22,976 nucleotides of DNA from an uncultured Oscillospiraceae bacterium (GTDB lineage: Bacteria; Bacillota; Clostridia; Oscillospirales; Oscillospiraceae), in assembly GCA_934569425.1 (NCBI GenBank), contig CAKTKM010000009.1, forward strand, positions 1 to 22,976. The letters are read 5' to 3'. Position numbers and translations under genes: made by a program. Shown piece by piece: positions 1-9,072 of this stretch. The notes beneath the pieces were generated by a model, which did no database searches, had not been told where the DNA came from, and saw only the letters and a program-made list of their open reading frames with translations. Numbering within the stretch: position 1 is the stretch's first letter; every line of letters starts with the position of its first letter.

Positions 1-179
1 CTTATCTCCCGACCCGCCGCCAGGTCGTTTATCATGTTCGCTATGGACTCCGTTACCGCCGCCGCGCCCGCCTCGGCACGGGTGGGGCAGGAACTCTGCC
101 GGAGGATCGCTCCGGTCTCGCTGACCACGGCGCCTTTTATGTTGGTGCCGCCTAAGTCGATGCCGATGTAATACTTCAT
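1..179 (-). CDS. ROK family sugar kinase, N-terminal part (cut by window edge)
   Basis: Only the first 59 codons lie in the window. The translation opens MKYYIGIDLGGTNIKGAVV, the phosphate-binding motif (DLGGTNxKG) of the ROK/ASKHA fold, near residues 8-16. ROK proteins are mostly cytosolic glucokinases or related hexose kinases, and some are repressors. This one starts directly at the kinase fold with no N-terminal helix-turn-helix, so a kinase is more likely than a repressor. The ATG at 179 is preceded by an AGAGGTG ribosome binding site. It follows the glycosidase gene by 60 bases on the same strand, so it probably phosphorylates the monosaccharide released by the locus. The exact sugar cannot be told from this fragment. 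Confidence 0.88.
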   Translation of the reverse strand, partial: MKYYIGIDLGGTNIKGAVVSETGAILRQSSCPTRAEAGAAAVTESIANMINDLAAGREI

Positions 180-239
180 GGTCACCTCTCTGAAGTTTAA
201 CTTGTTTTCGCTGACAGATGCCATGAGCAGGCGCCGGAG

Positions 240-2042
240 CTACTGTCCGAAGGCTTCATACAGCGCATAGGCCAGAAAGCCCGCACACGTCGCAAATGCT
301 TCGCCCGTTCTGCATGCGCCAGTGTATTCATCCACGCTTTCGCAGGCAAAGCCATTATCCATTTCGCAGCGCAGCAAATGTTCCCTTGCCGCTTCTTTTC
401 TATCGGAAAGCATGCTGTTTGACAGGCTAAGGATCCAGGGATGCGGTGCATGGGGGCAGCCGATCTCCGCAATGGGGCAGCCGGCAAAGGAGTACGGATA
501 ATCCTCTCTGCGGATGACGGAGGCCGTATGCTGCCAGACCGGATCGTCCGGCTCGCAGAAGCCGTAGTGCGGGAGCAGCAGCAGGCTCCCGGGCGGTTCA
601 TCATAGATGTCCCAATTTCCGGCCAAGTCCACAGACCAGGCGAATATATTCCTGCCGTCCTTTTCAAAAACGCAATTTTCCAGGATCGCCTCCCTGACCG
701 ACGCTACCTCTCCGATCAGGAGCCTAAGCCGCTCCTCCGGCCAGACGCCCTCATACAGCTCCGCAATTTCATGGAGCGCACACCACACGAGGACATTATC
801 ATAGGTGATATAAGGATAGGTTCGCATGTCGTCGGTAGGCAGCAGGAAGGTTTCATACAGTGCCACGGCACTGTGCCGCTTCGTGCGCAGCCTTTTGAGG
901 ATATGCTCCACGCCCTCCTCCACGAAGGACTTGCGAACGTAGTCCCTGTTTCCGGACTTCTGCACATATCTATATAGCGCCAGGATCGGCGCGCACAGCT
1001 CATCCAGCTCAAAGCCCGGCTCCAGAACTGTGCCGTCAATAAACCGACTGTGGACGCCCACATTGCGGATCTGGCGGGTGAAAACATAACGCAGCATTTG
1101 CTCCGCGATCTCCTCATCCATCATCAGAATGGACGGAAAGCTCCATAGTAGACTGTCCCGATCCCAGTACGCCGCGCTGACATAGTAGCGGGGGCTGCGG
1201 GACGTAACGAGGACGTACTCCTCGGTATCCAGCGTCTTCCCGCTCCCGAAGAAATAGCTGAAAAACAGGTTGCGGTTCAGCTTATCCTCCAGCGCGGCAT
1301 CAACAGCGTGCCGCGCTCTTGCCTCCAGCCATTTCTTCGTCCGCCCCAGCAGGTGGTCGAAGCTCTGGCGAAACAGTTCCTTTGCCGAAGTTGCGGCTGC
1401 CACCTCGTCGTAGCCCAGACCGAACCAGAACTCGGAGGTCTCCGGCTTCTCATCACACTCCCAGGATGTCCACAGGCGGTATGAAACGCAGCCGTCCTTT
1501 TTTTGAAACTCATACCTGTATCTGTCCTGCATCCAATCCTCAAACAGCAATGGCGCAAAGGCAAACAGGGATATGTTGGGACGAATGTCCATGCAGTAGA
1601 TATGATTCCAGTTGCTTCTATACAGGTTTTTCTCGGCTAAGATCTCCTTGCTTTCGTTGACTGAATGGAGCGTTTTTCCCCAGCAGCCGCGAAGTCCCAT
1701 CTCCCAGCGGTGCTCCTGTGTGGCGCCCTCCAGCCAAAGCCGGCAGCAAAAGCCCCGCTCGTCCAGCGGCGCCAGCAGCATGCCATGAAGCGTCACATCG
1801 CCGAGCCGAGCCGTGTAGGACGGGATCCAATGGGACTCGTATGTCCATTCCAGATCCTTCAGGGCAAGCTCCTCTCCGTCCCGCACAACATACGGCTGCA
1901 GAAAAGGAGCAGTTTCGCTGCCGCGCATTTCCAAAAGTCCCTTTGCGCCCATATGGAGAAACGTGATCCCCTCCAGCGCTCCGTCTATGGCTCGGATCGT
2001 TGGGAGAGATATGTATTCATTGCCCGTTACAAAATACTTCAA
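240..2042 (-). CDS. Cytosolic (alpha/alpha)6-barrel glycosidase-like protein, family unassigned
   Basis: A 600-residue protein with no signal peptide, so probably cytosolic. The N-terminal ~230 residues look beta-rich. Residues ~240-600 look like a six-hairpin glycosidase catalytic domain: YWDRDSLLWSFPS (292-304), FELDELCAP (344-352), LLPTDDMRTYPYITYDN (400-416) and ACESVDEYTG (566-575), followed by a GEAFATCAGF helix. Acidic residues in these motifs (D294, D296, D347, E348, E568) are catalytic candidates only. Such domains occur in GH15, GH63, GH125 and debranching-type enzymes; I cannot place this one in a family. The start is TTG at 2042, chosen because an AAAGGAGGG site sits 9 bases upstream and no better start is near. 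It lies 20 bases after permease pair 2 and 60 bases before the ROK kinase, which fits a role in cutting imported oligosaccharides. Confidence 0.7.
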   Translation of the reverse strand: MKYFVTGNEYISLPTIRAIDGALEGITFLHMGAKGLLEMRGSETAPFLQPYVVRDGEELALKDLEWTYESHWIPSYTARLGDVTLHGMLLAPLDERGFCCRLWLEGATQEHRWEMGLRGCWGKTLHSVNESKEILAEKNLYRSNWNHIYCMDIRPNISLFAFAPLLFEDWMQDRYRYEFQKKDGCVSYRLWTSWECDEKPETSEFWFGLGYDEVAAATSAKELFRQSFDHLLGRTKKWLEARARHAVDAALEDKLNRNLFFSYFFGSGKTLDTEEYVLVTSRSPRYYVSAAYWDRDSLLWSFPSILMMDEEIAEQMLRYVFTRQIRNVGVHSRFIDGTVLEPGFELDELCAPILALYRYVQKSGNRDYVRKSFVEEGVEHILKRLRTKRHSAVALYETFLLPTDDMRTYPYITYDNVLVWCALHEIAELYEGVWPEERLRLLIGEVASVREAILENCVFEKDGRNIFAWSVDLAGNWDIYDEPPGSLLLLPHYGFCEPDDPVWQHTASVIRREDYPYSFAGCPIAEIGCPHAPHPWILSLSNSMLSDRKEAAREHLLRCEMDNGFACESVDEYTGACRTGEAFATCAGFLAYALYEAFGQ

Positions 2043-2062
2043 GTATTGTTTCCCTCCTTTCT

Positions 2063-2983
2063 TTATTCGCCGGTAATACCGACCTTTTCAATGCTTTCAA
2101 CAAATTGCTTTTGCATGATGATATACAGCACCAGCAGCGGCAGAATAGACAGGAATGTACCCGCAAGACTGATGGCCTCGTTCACGGTGCTGTGGCTGCC
2201 GGTAGTCCCATAGAGGTTGGTGTAGGACGCGGCAAAACTCCCCAGTTTCATGGGCAGGGTTTTTATCACCGTGCCGAAGAGCAGCGCCGCCTGCGTTGTT
2301 TCGTTCCAGTACCACACGAAGGAAAACAGCATGGTGACGACTATGGCCGGCCGAGCCAGAGGCAAGGCGACCTTAAAAAACACCGTAAGGATCCCAGCCC
2401 CGTCCAGATAGGCCGCCTCGTCCAGTGCGAGTGGATAGCTCCTGAAAAAGTTCTGGAAAACCAGAATGAAAATACTGCTCTTCAGCCCCTGCCCAAACAG
2501 CGCCGGAAGGATCTGCGGCAGGATCGTGTTGAGCATATTATAATTGCTGAACATCAGATACCTGGGGATGAGGGTGATCTGCGCCGGAACTACAAAGGAG
2601 GCCACGATCAACCCAACGATCAGTTTTTTCCCGGGGACGGGGAAGCGAGCCAGCCCGTAGCCCACCACCGCGCAGGCCATGGTCTGGAACACCGCCGGAA
2701 TGGCCGACGTGATGATGGAATTAACAAAGCTGTTTCCGAAATCCAGCGTCTTATATGCTTTCAGGAAGTTATCAAAGCAAAGCCCCGTGGGCAGCCATTC
2801 TACGGCAGGGTCAACGAGGTCTTCCACGGATTTGAAGCTGTTGACGGCCATATACAAAATGGGATACAGGAATATAAAGCCGATCCCCATCAGGACTGCA
2901 TAGCGCACAAGCCCCAGCAGGAACTTTCTCCTGCGGTTCCATAATGCGTCGGCTACTTTGGCGTGACCACCATATTTTTTCAT
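2063..2983 (-). CDS. Carbohydrate ABC transporter permease, MalG type (pair 2)
   Basis: A 306-residue integral membrane protein of the CUT1 sugar-importer family. Hydrophobic segments start near residue 25, and the conserved cytoplasmic EAA loop that docks the ATPase is at 189-214 (EAAYLDGAG then LPLARPA). The MalG/LacG type is suggested by the C-terminal extension ending near KVGITGE. The ATG at 2983 has a GGGAGGG site and overlaps the stop of the preceding permease by four bases (ATGA), so the two are probably translationally coupled and form a heterodimer. No ATPase gene is in the window; in many Bacillota a shared MsmX/MsmK-type ATPase encoded elsewhere serves such importers. Confidence 0.92.
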   Translation of the reverse strand: MKKYGGHAKVADALWNRRRKFLLGLVRYAVLMGIGFIFLYPILYMAVNSFKSVEDLVDPAVEWLPTGLCFDNFLKAYKTLDFGNSFVNSIITSAIPAVFQTMACAVVGYGLARFPVPGKKLIVGLIVASFVVPAQITLIPRYLMFSNYNMLNTILPQILPALFGQGLKSSIFILVFQNFFRSYPLALDEAAYLDGAGILTVFFKVALPLARPAIVVTMLFSFVWYWNETTQAALLFGTVIKTLPMKLGSFAASYTNLYGTTGSHSTVNEAISLAGTFLSILPLLVLYIIMQKQFVESIEKVGITGE

Positions 2984-3840
2984 GACTTATCCCTCCCCCT
3001 GAACAGAATGAATACCACGAGAAGTATTCCGCAGACCGCCAGGAAATAGAGCCAGGACATTGCCGCCGAAAAGCTGAAGGGGCGGTTCACCTCAAACATA
3101 TGCGCCGCTATTTTATCCGCCACCTCATTATTGGCGCTGTTGGCGATCTCCATGACCGTATAGATGGCATTCAGCAGGATCATCGGCCTTACATGGGGAA
3201 GGGTTATCTTCCAAAATTTCTGCCACGCACCGGCGCCGTCGATCTCGGCCGCCTCATAAAGCGAGCGATTCACTTTTTGCAGGCCGGCCAGAAACAGAAG
3301 GATTTGAACGCCGGAATACCACAGGATCAGCACCAGATTCTCCAGCGCAAAGAAGATCGGTTTTCGGAATATTTCCGGCAGCGTGTTCAGAAAGTTATAC
3401 ACGGTCTCGCTCATGGAGGCAAAGTCGATGGTATAGCTGCCCAGCAGCTCCTGAATGACAGACCCGCTCATGATAATGACCGGCAGGAAAAACAGCACGC
3501 GAAACACCGTTCTACCAACGAAATTTTTGTTTAGCAAAATGGCTATTATCAGCGAGAACACCAGCACGATGGGCGTGGCGCAGCAGATGAACAGCACGTT
3601 GTTTCCCAGAGACGTCAAAAAGATCGTGTCGATCCGCAGGGCTTCATAATAGTACGCAAAGCCCCGCCACGAAAGCTGGATCCCCTTATCCGAATCAATG
3701 GACACATCATTCAGGCTCAGGGCAATAGAGAGCACTATGGGGTAAAGGGTGAACAAAAGGAATCCGATCGCCCAGGGAAGCACGAAAAGCGAGCCTGACA
3801 CGGCTTTTCTCCCGCGGTAGGTCAATCCTCTGCGCTTCAT
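2980..3840 (-). CDS. Sugar ABC transporter permease, MalF type (pair 2)
   Basis: A 286-residue membrane protein of the binding-protein-dependent permease family. About six membrane segments are visible, starting with residues 15-42, and the EAA loop is EAAEIDGAG at 196-204 followed by KITLPHVRP. It is the MalF-type partner of the MalG-type gene that overlaps its end by four bases. Its own start (ATG at 3840, AAAGGAGGG site) overlaps the stop of the DUF5696-type gene by four bases, so expression of all three is likely coupled. No binding protein is directly attached to this pair; the nearest candidates are the long binding protein ending at 9956 and the lipoprotein at 18005-19468. Confidence 0.92.
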   Translation of the reverse strand: MKRRGLTYRGRKAVSGSLFVLPWAIGFLLFTLYPIVLSIALSLNDVSIDSDKGIQLSWRGFAYYYEALRIDTIFLTSLGNNVLFICCATPIVLVFSLIIAILLNKNFVGRTVFRVLFFLPVIIMSGSVIQELLGSYTIDFASMSETVYNFLNTLPEIFRKPIFFALENLVLILWYSGVQILLFLAGLQKVNRSLYEAAEIDGAGAWQKFWKITLPHVRPMILLNAIYTVMEIANSANNEVADKIAAHMFEVNRPFSFSAAMSWLYFLAVCGILLVVFILFRGRDKS

Positions 3841-6131
3841 TGGCTCCCTCCTTTCACCAGGTATCCGCCGGCCGGCACCACGACGCCGTCTGTCGCCGCA
3901 TCGGTGTTATTGTAATTGACATAGATGCTGATATTGCCGCTGTAGCTGACCCTGGCCACGCCCTCCGCCACCATGCGGTGCTCCGTTATCTCTTTTCCCT
4001 CCACCGCCAGCAGCGCCCGCGAAACATATGCATAGGTGCCGGCGATGTGCTCCTCCCAGTCGCCGAAGTTCACGGAGAACATATTCTCCAGCGGGGTCTT
4101 TTCCAGCTTGTGGCTTTCCGCCTCGGCAACTATATACGCGGGATAGGCGCCGAACTCCACCATCTTCAGTACGGCGTTTTGGGAATAGAATCCAAGATTG
4201 ATATACGGGGCATAGTAATCCACATAGCCCTTGAGGACGATCTGCAGAAACGGCACCGTGTCCGTTTCAAACAGGTACTGACTGGAGGACATGGATATAT
4301 CCAGATACTCCGATACGGCGTCCCAGTAATACATGGCAGGCTGGAAAAGCGACGCCTTATTCTCGCTTTTCTTCACCATGTCACGCAGCAGCTCCATTGT
4401 CTCCAGGCGGGTGTATTCTGCGCCCTTTCCATAGTTGGACGCGGGGCTTTTGCCGATATTATCAAGGGAAAAATGAAGCTCGGGCCACTTTTCGCACAAG
4501 CTTTCATAGTTTTTGAGGATCTTGTCCGTCCGGATCACATAGGCATCCGGATATAGTAAGGCGCTGTTATCGACGGTATAGCGGGTATAGGCGCTGGAGA
4601 TATTGAGCGCAGCATCGCGCCGAAGGCTGATCTGATCCTCATTCGCCTGCCCCAGATTGCGGTACAGGCTGAGCCGGCCGCCCGACTGGGCTACGCTTTC
4701 CGCCCAGGAGTGCAGCGCTGCGGCGCTGCCCAGCCTTCCGTCCAGCCTCACCTCTCCGTATTTTGCCCCGTTCACGCCGCCCTTCTCCCAGCCGTAATAG
4801 CAGGCGTGCAGATTGCCGATGCCTGCCCCCTGCAGCCTCTGGGTGATGCTCTGCGCTTCCTCCACGGAGGTGAGCACCTGCGTGGTGTTGTACAGAACGC
4901 CCTCTTTTATCTCCGCGCCCAGAACGGACAGCCAAAGGGGGATCTCCCCCTGCGCCTCGCCCCGGCTGAGCAGGCCGTCGGCAACCAGCCGGTTCCGGTA
5001 GTAAACGGCCATGGAGGAGTAGTCGGCGTCTTCTCCGGTGAGGAAAACAAAATCCACCGCCGGCTGCAGCACATTCATGGTCTCCTGCGCCGTATATACG
5101 CCTGCGCCTGCTTTGTTGACCGGTTTGAGATAGGCAGAGCGATAGGCAAACTGCGCTGTGATCCAGTTGTGATCCGTGGTCAGGCCGGCGGGATTGGCGG
5201 ATATGCTCGCCTGCTCGACGTCGCTCCGGATCATGGCAAATATGCCGTTGTGTCCCTCGCCGTGGACAATGCCGTAAACGGGCAGGGTCATGCCGTTCTC
5301 GGGAACCAGATAGTCATTGCCTCGGCTGGCCAGAAGGTTGCCGGGGCTTGCCAGCGGATCAATACCCGCATCCTCGCCGAACACCCGCCCCTCCAGCGCC
5401 GCGTTATAAGCCGACGGCTTCTGGAACCGGATCAGCGCCCCGCAGCCGTCCGGCACAAAGAAGTAGCCGGATATGTCGTCCGAGTAGGTGCTCCCCAAAA
5501 ACGGCAGAAAGCACAGGGATTTAAGTTTGTTTTTCCCGTACTCCTCCAGGCTGCCGTCCACGATGCGGCAGCTAAGCGTATCGCCCTGCAGCGCCACGCC
5601 GACGCTGAACCGGAACCCCTGCTTGGGCAGATCGACTTTGCACACAAAGCTGTCCTCGCCCCAATCATAGCGGAGCTTTGCATTGGCGGTTTCCGAGGAG
5701 GCACGCTTTACCGCATCTTTTTCGTCGAAATACTCTATGGCGCAAAGGGATGAGGCCAGCTCATACCACGACTTATTCAGGGTGTCCGGCTTTTCATCGG
5801 CGGCCAGTCCCCAAACATAGCCGCTTCTCCGGTCAACGATCCGAAGCTGGGATGTATTCTCCCTGACCCAGACCTGCAGGGTGTTGGATGCAAGCCGCAG
5901 GGTGAATCCGTCAACGGTATAAGGGGATCGAGCCGGCTCCGACGATGCTGCAAACTGCGCATGGCGACCCGAATGGATCTCGGATCGGTCGGCAAAGGAA
6001 GCCGGTGTTTCCTGCCCGCTCTTCTGCGCAGTCCTGTTTGCCGCATAGATCAAATATCCCGCAGCGCCCACAGCAATGGCCGCGGCAAGGACGCAGCCAA
6101 TTCCTTTTGTCAATTTGCTATGAAAAGACAC
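3837..6131 (-). CDS. DUF5696-type membrane-anchored extracellular protein, possible TIM-barrel glycosidase relative
   Basis: A 764-residue protein. Residues 8-30 form one hydrophobic signal/anchor helix with no lipobox, so the rest probably faces outward on the membrane. I recognise it as resembling the DUF5696 proteins often found beside sugar importers in Clostridia and Paenibacillus. A beta-rich region (~70-380) comes first. A mixed alpha/beta region (~385-690) follows, with strand-like segments such as LHACYYGWEKGG (441-452) and LHFSLDNIG (552-560). The end is a small beta region (VYVNYNNT-like). The SLDNIG motif resembles barrel-strand motifs that carry a catalytic Asp in GH66/GH101-type enzymes, so D557 is a speculative active-site candidate. 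The start is GTG at 6131, chosen for the GGAGG site 9 bases upstream. It overlaps the propeller-YIP1 gene by 14 bases. No function is established here. Confidence 0.72.
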   Translation of the reverse strand: MSFHSKLTKGIGCVLAAAIAVGAAGYLIYAANRTAQKSGQETPASFADRSEIHSGRHAQFAASSEPARSPYTVDGFTLRLASNTLQVWVRENTSQLRIVDRRSGYVWGLAADEKPDTLNKSWYELASSLCAIEYFDEKDAVKRASSETANAKLRYDWGEDSFVCKVDLPKQGFRFSVGVALQGDTLSCRIVDGSLEEYGKNKLKSLCFLPFLGSTYSDDISGYFFVPDGCGALIRFQKPSAYNAALEGRVFGEDAGIDPLASPGNLLASRGNDYLVPENGMTLPVYGIVHGEGHNGIFAMIRSDVEQASISANPAGLTTDHNWITAQFAYRSAYLKPVNKAGAGVYTAQETMNVLQPAVDFVFLTGEDADYSSMAVYYRNRLVADGLLSRGEAQGEIPLWLSVLGAEIKEGVLYNTTQVLTSVEEAQSITQRLQGAGIGNLHACYYGWEKGGVNGAKYGEVRLDGRLGSAAALHSWAESVAQSGGRLSLYRNLGQANEDQISLRRDAALNISSAYTRYTVDNSALLYPDAYVIRTDKILKNYESLCEKWPELHFSLDNIGKSPASNYGKGAEYTRLETMELLRDMVKKSENKASLFQPAMYYWDAVSEYLDISMSSSQYLFETDTVPFLQIVLKGYVDYYAPYINLGFYSQNAVLKMVEFGAYPAYIVAEAESHKLEKTPLENMFSVNFGDWEEHIAGTYAYVSRALLAVEGKEITEHRMVAEGVARVSYSGNISIYVNYNNTDAATDGVVVPAGGYLVKGGSQ

Positions 6132-8154
6132 GGAACCTCACCTCCCCCAGCACCTGCGACACATACTCCCATACACTGAGCCAGATCAGGTACAGGATCA
6201 CGCAGGCCACGATAGCCATAGTGATAAAAAACAGAATGATCAGTATATTCATGGCGGTTTCCCTGATTTTGTAATTATGAATCTCCATAGTCGACAAAAA
6301 TAGGTTGATCCCGCTCCAGCACAAAAGAACGGCATGTGCGAGGGTAATGACAAAGCCCTCGTTGTTTGTCAGCACATACGTCAAAAGCAGCACAGCGGGG
6401 CAGCCCAGAATATAGGGCGTGAGCGCATAGGCCGTTGCCGTATAAATACTGCGCAGAGAGCCTTCGCCGTCCCGAATGGTGCCGATGAGATAGCTGCCAA
6501 TGATCCAGAGCGCCAGCGGAATGACCAGCACGGCCAGAACGACCGGAACCGAAACCTCCCTGCCGACGGCAGGATTGAAGATAAATCCCCGATATAAATA
6601 ATCCCAGAGATAGACAGCAATGAGCAGCACATACAAAGCCGCAGCAACAGCAGGACTGCCCCTCTTGCCATTTTTGATGTCATAGCAGCCGTCGATGGGA
6701 TGCCTTAAAAAGCGGCGGATAAAGCGGCCTTCCCGCAAAACAGGGACGGACTGCCCGATGGCCGTCGTCTCCTTTCCCCTGCGGATTCTTTTCAGTAGGG
6801 CAAAAAAGCAGCACACAGCGATAAGGCACACCACAATCGCGGCGCCATTGTCATGGATCCAATTATCCCGAACCTCCCAGAAGGCCTCCGAATAGTCCTC
6901 CTTGTTGCAGGCCAGACCGAAATGCTCCATGGCGCTCTCATAATCGCCCATGAAATAACTGGTTTTTCCGAAGCCGTTATGGGCGATCCGTGACATGCCG
7001 TTCAGCTTGAGCAGCTCGCCCCACACCGAGGATGCCGCCTGATAGTCGCCGCTCTCCATTTTGTTGATGGCGTCATAAGTGGTCAGCGCAAACTCCGTCG
7101 GATAAAACGACTGGACAATGCCCTTTTCCCGATCAAGGACATAGATGAGCCCATCCTCGTCGCAGGCTATAGCCGCCGCATAGGTAAACAGGCCATAGCG
7201 GTCGCTGGCAACGGCTCTGCCGCCAAAGGAAAACAGCAGCTCTCCGTTGGGGTCATAGTCATTGATAACGCCGGCATAAGTCACCGCAAAGCAGCCGCCT
7301 TCCGGCTTTGCCGCCACATCTACAAAGTTCCATTCGTCGATGAGGCCGTCCTCGTGGAAAATGTCCACGCCGCCGAAATTGTGCAGATTCACATTATTGC
7401 CTTTGCTGCTCTTGGCGGCGTTCCAGGCGAGGGCGTTGTCCGAGTCCTGCACAACGGAAAACAGCAGGTCGCGGCTTGCCAGATCAATATTGTATATGGC
7501 GCGGGGCGACCGGTTGAACAGGCGCTCCAGCTGCTCCTGCGTGAAGATCAGCTCCTGGATCGACTCCAGAAGGGAGATCGGGGTGGTACTGGCTGCGAAA
7601 TAGCCTTCAAATTCGCCCTGCGCGTTGAACTGCATGACGCCCTCGTAGGAGCCATCGCCCACCACATAGAGGGTGCCGCCGCTGGTCTCGACAACGTTTT
7701 TGGGTTTATAGCGGCTCCTGTCGCTGAACAGATAGGAGGTGGGGCGAGCGATCCGGAGGAGAATTGCCCCCTCCTCGTCAAAGGCATATACGCACTCTGC
7801 GCCATAGTCTGCAATATAGATTTTTTTCTCCGTGTCCACAAATATGCCCGTGGGCTTTTTCAGCCCCCCGATGGGCAGCCAATCCAAGGTCTTTTCGGCC
7901 AGATCATAGCGTCCCACACGCTTATTGCCCGTATCCAGAAGGTACAGCTGCCCTTCCCGAATGAAAATATCCTCGGGCTGCAGCAGATCCTCGTTGCGAA
8001 ACAAGACCTCCCCCGGAAGATAGGCGTCCTGCGTCCGGATCCACTCTCCGTCCACAGAGGTCGTGTAGGTGTACGTGGTGCTTTCCGCGGCATACACCGC
8101 CGTCGGCTGCAGCAGGAGAAAGCACAGGAGAAGAAATGTAACGATCCTTTTCAT
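6118..8154 (-). CDS. Secreted beta-propeller / TPR / YIP1 membrane protein
   Basis: A 678-residue protein with unusual architecture. A signal peptide (1-22, ending VYAAES) comes first. Residues ~40-350 carry NHL/propeller-like repeats, for example LYLLDTGNKRVGRYD, KIYIADYGAECVYAFD and LIYVLDREKGIVQSF. Residues ~355-425 look like TPR helices (GDYQAASSVWGELL, GDYESAMEHFGLA). A transmembrane helix is at ~437-455 with a basic KRIRRGK stop-transfer. A C-terminal YIP1-like domain with about five membrane helices covers 484-668. The propeller should lie outside the cell. The ATG at 8154 has an AGGGGG site. It sits between permease pair 1 (8-base gap) and the DUF5696-type gene (14-base overlap). A sensor, adaptor or substrate-presenting role beside the importer is inference; its function is not known to me. 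Confidence 0.78.
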   Translation of the reverse strand: MKRIVTFLLLCFLLLQPTAVYAAESTTYTYTTSVDGEWIRTQDAYLPGEVLFRNEDLLQPEDIFIREGQLYLLDTGNKRVGRYDLAEKTLDWLPIGGLKKPTGIFVDTEKKIYIADYGAECVYAFDEEGAILLRIARPTSYLFSDRSRYKPKNVVETSGGTLYVVGDGSYEGVMQFNAQGEFEGYFAASTTPISLLESIQELIFTQEQLERLFNRSPRAIYNIDLASRDLLFSVVQDSDNALAWNAAKSSKGNNVNLHNFGGVDIFHEDGLIDEWNFVDVAAKPEGGCFAVTYAGVINDYDPNGELLFSFGGRAVASDRYGLFTYAAAIACDEDGLIYVLDREKGIVQSFYPTEFALTTYDAINKMESGDYQAASSVWGELLKLNGMSRIAHNGFGKTSYFMGDYESAMEHFGLACNKEDYSEAFWEVRDNWIHDNGAAIVVCLIAVCCFFALLKRIRRGKETTAIGQSVPVLREGRFIRRFLRHPIDGCYDIKNGKRGSPAVAAALYVLLIAVYLWDYLYRGFIFNPAVGREVSVPVVLAVLVIPLALWIIGSYLIGTIRDGEGSLRSIYTATAYALTPYILGCPAVLLLTYVLTNNEGFVITLAHAVLLCWSGINLFLSTMEIHNYKIRETAMNILIILFFITMAIVACVILYLIWLSVWEYVSQVLGEVRFRVFS

Positions 8155-8162
8155 AGTGCCCC

Positions 8163-9068
8163 CTATTTGATGCCGGAGTGGACCATGGTGTCCATGACCT
8201 TTGACTGCATGATGATAAACAGCACCAGATTGGGCACGAATATCAGCAGCGATCCTGCCGCCGATATGCCCGCTCCGGCCACGGCATTTCCGGACGCATT
8301 TGACAGGGTGGAAACATAATAGGCGAAGGTCTTCAGGTTGTTGCTCTCAATATACTGCACCGACGCCTCCGTGGCCGTCCAAGCCGACTGAAACGCAAGG
8401 ATGGCAACGGTCGCCAAGGCAGGTCTGATGAGGGGGATGATGATCTTGAAGAGGATCTTGAAATTTGATGCGCCGTCAATATAGGCCGCCTCCACCAGAG
8501 AATTGGGCAGCTGGTCGACAAACTGCTTGACCAGGAAAATACCCACCGGCATGGCCAGAAGCGGAATGACATTGGCCCAGAAGCTGTTTTTCAGTCCGAA
8601 AAGCACAATGATGAAATATCTGGGGATGGCCACCGCGATAGGCACGAACATCAAGGCCATGTTGTTGATCTCCAGCAGGGTCTTCTTGCCCCGAAAATTC
8701 CTTTTGGACAGCACAAAGGCCGTTCCCGCCGTCAAATAAAGCGTTGCCAGCACGACCACCGCGGTGGCCACGATGCTGTTAATCAGATACCTCGACGCCG
8801 GCACCGAGGAATCCGATGCCACCTGAAACAGATTTACAAAATTATCCAGCGTGGGATGGCGGACGAAAAAACGGGGCGGATAGGCAAACAGCTCACCGGT
8901 CGGCTTGAACGCCGTCATGACGATATACAGGATCGGCAGCAGCATCACAATGGCGATGGGAATAAGATATGCATAGAATTTAAGCTGGCTCGCGTGAAAG
9001 TATTTGGGGTTGATGCCGCTGCCCCAGATCTTTCCGCGGGTCTTATGCTTTGCTTTGTATTTCTTCAT
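8163..9068 (-). CDS. Carbohydrate ABC transporter permease, MalG type (pair 1)
   Basis: A 301-residue integral membrane protein of the CUT1 sugar permease family. The first membrane helix is near residues 31-52, and the EAA loop is EAAYIDGAS at 193-201 followed by IIPLIRPAL. The reading frame is open to a TTG at 9089, but I choose the ATG at 9068 because an AAGGAG site lies exactly 7 bases upstream; the longer form would overlap the partner gene. With this start the gap to the MalF-type partner is four bases. The gene ends 8 bases before the propeller-YIP1 gene. It most likely pairs with the upstream permease and the long binding protein, since all three are tightly linked. Confidence 0.92.
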   Translation of the reverse strand: MKKYKAKHKTRGKIWGSGINPKYFHASQLKFYAYLIPIAIVMLLPILYIVMTAFKPTGELFAYPPRFFVRHPTLDNFVNLFQVASDSSVPASRYLINSIVATAVVVLATLYLTAGTAFVLSKRNFRGKKTLLEINNMALMFVPIAVAIPRYFIIVLFGLKNSFWANVIPLLAMPVGIFLVKQFVDQLPNSLVEAAYIDGASNFKILFKIIIPLIRPALATVAILAFQSAWTATEASVQYIESNNLKTFAYYVSTLSNASGNAVAGAGISAAGSLLIFVPNLVLFIIMQSKVMDTMVHSGIK

Positions 9069-9072
9069 ATCC

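Noticed and set aside
2000..2944. Plus-strand open frame (314 codons) opposite the MalG-type permease
   Set aside because: The minus strand has the EAA motif, membrane helices and a coupled start; the plus frame is rich in Gln/Arg/His with no domain.
4710..5753. Plus-strand open frame (347 codons) opposite the DUF5696-type gene
   Set aside because: Antisense shadow of a well-supported coding sequence; the translation shows no family features.
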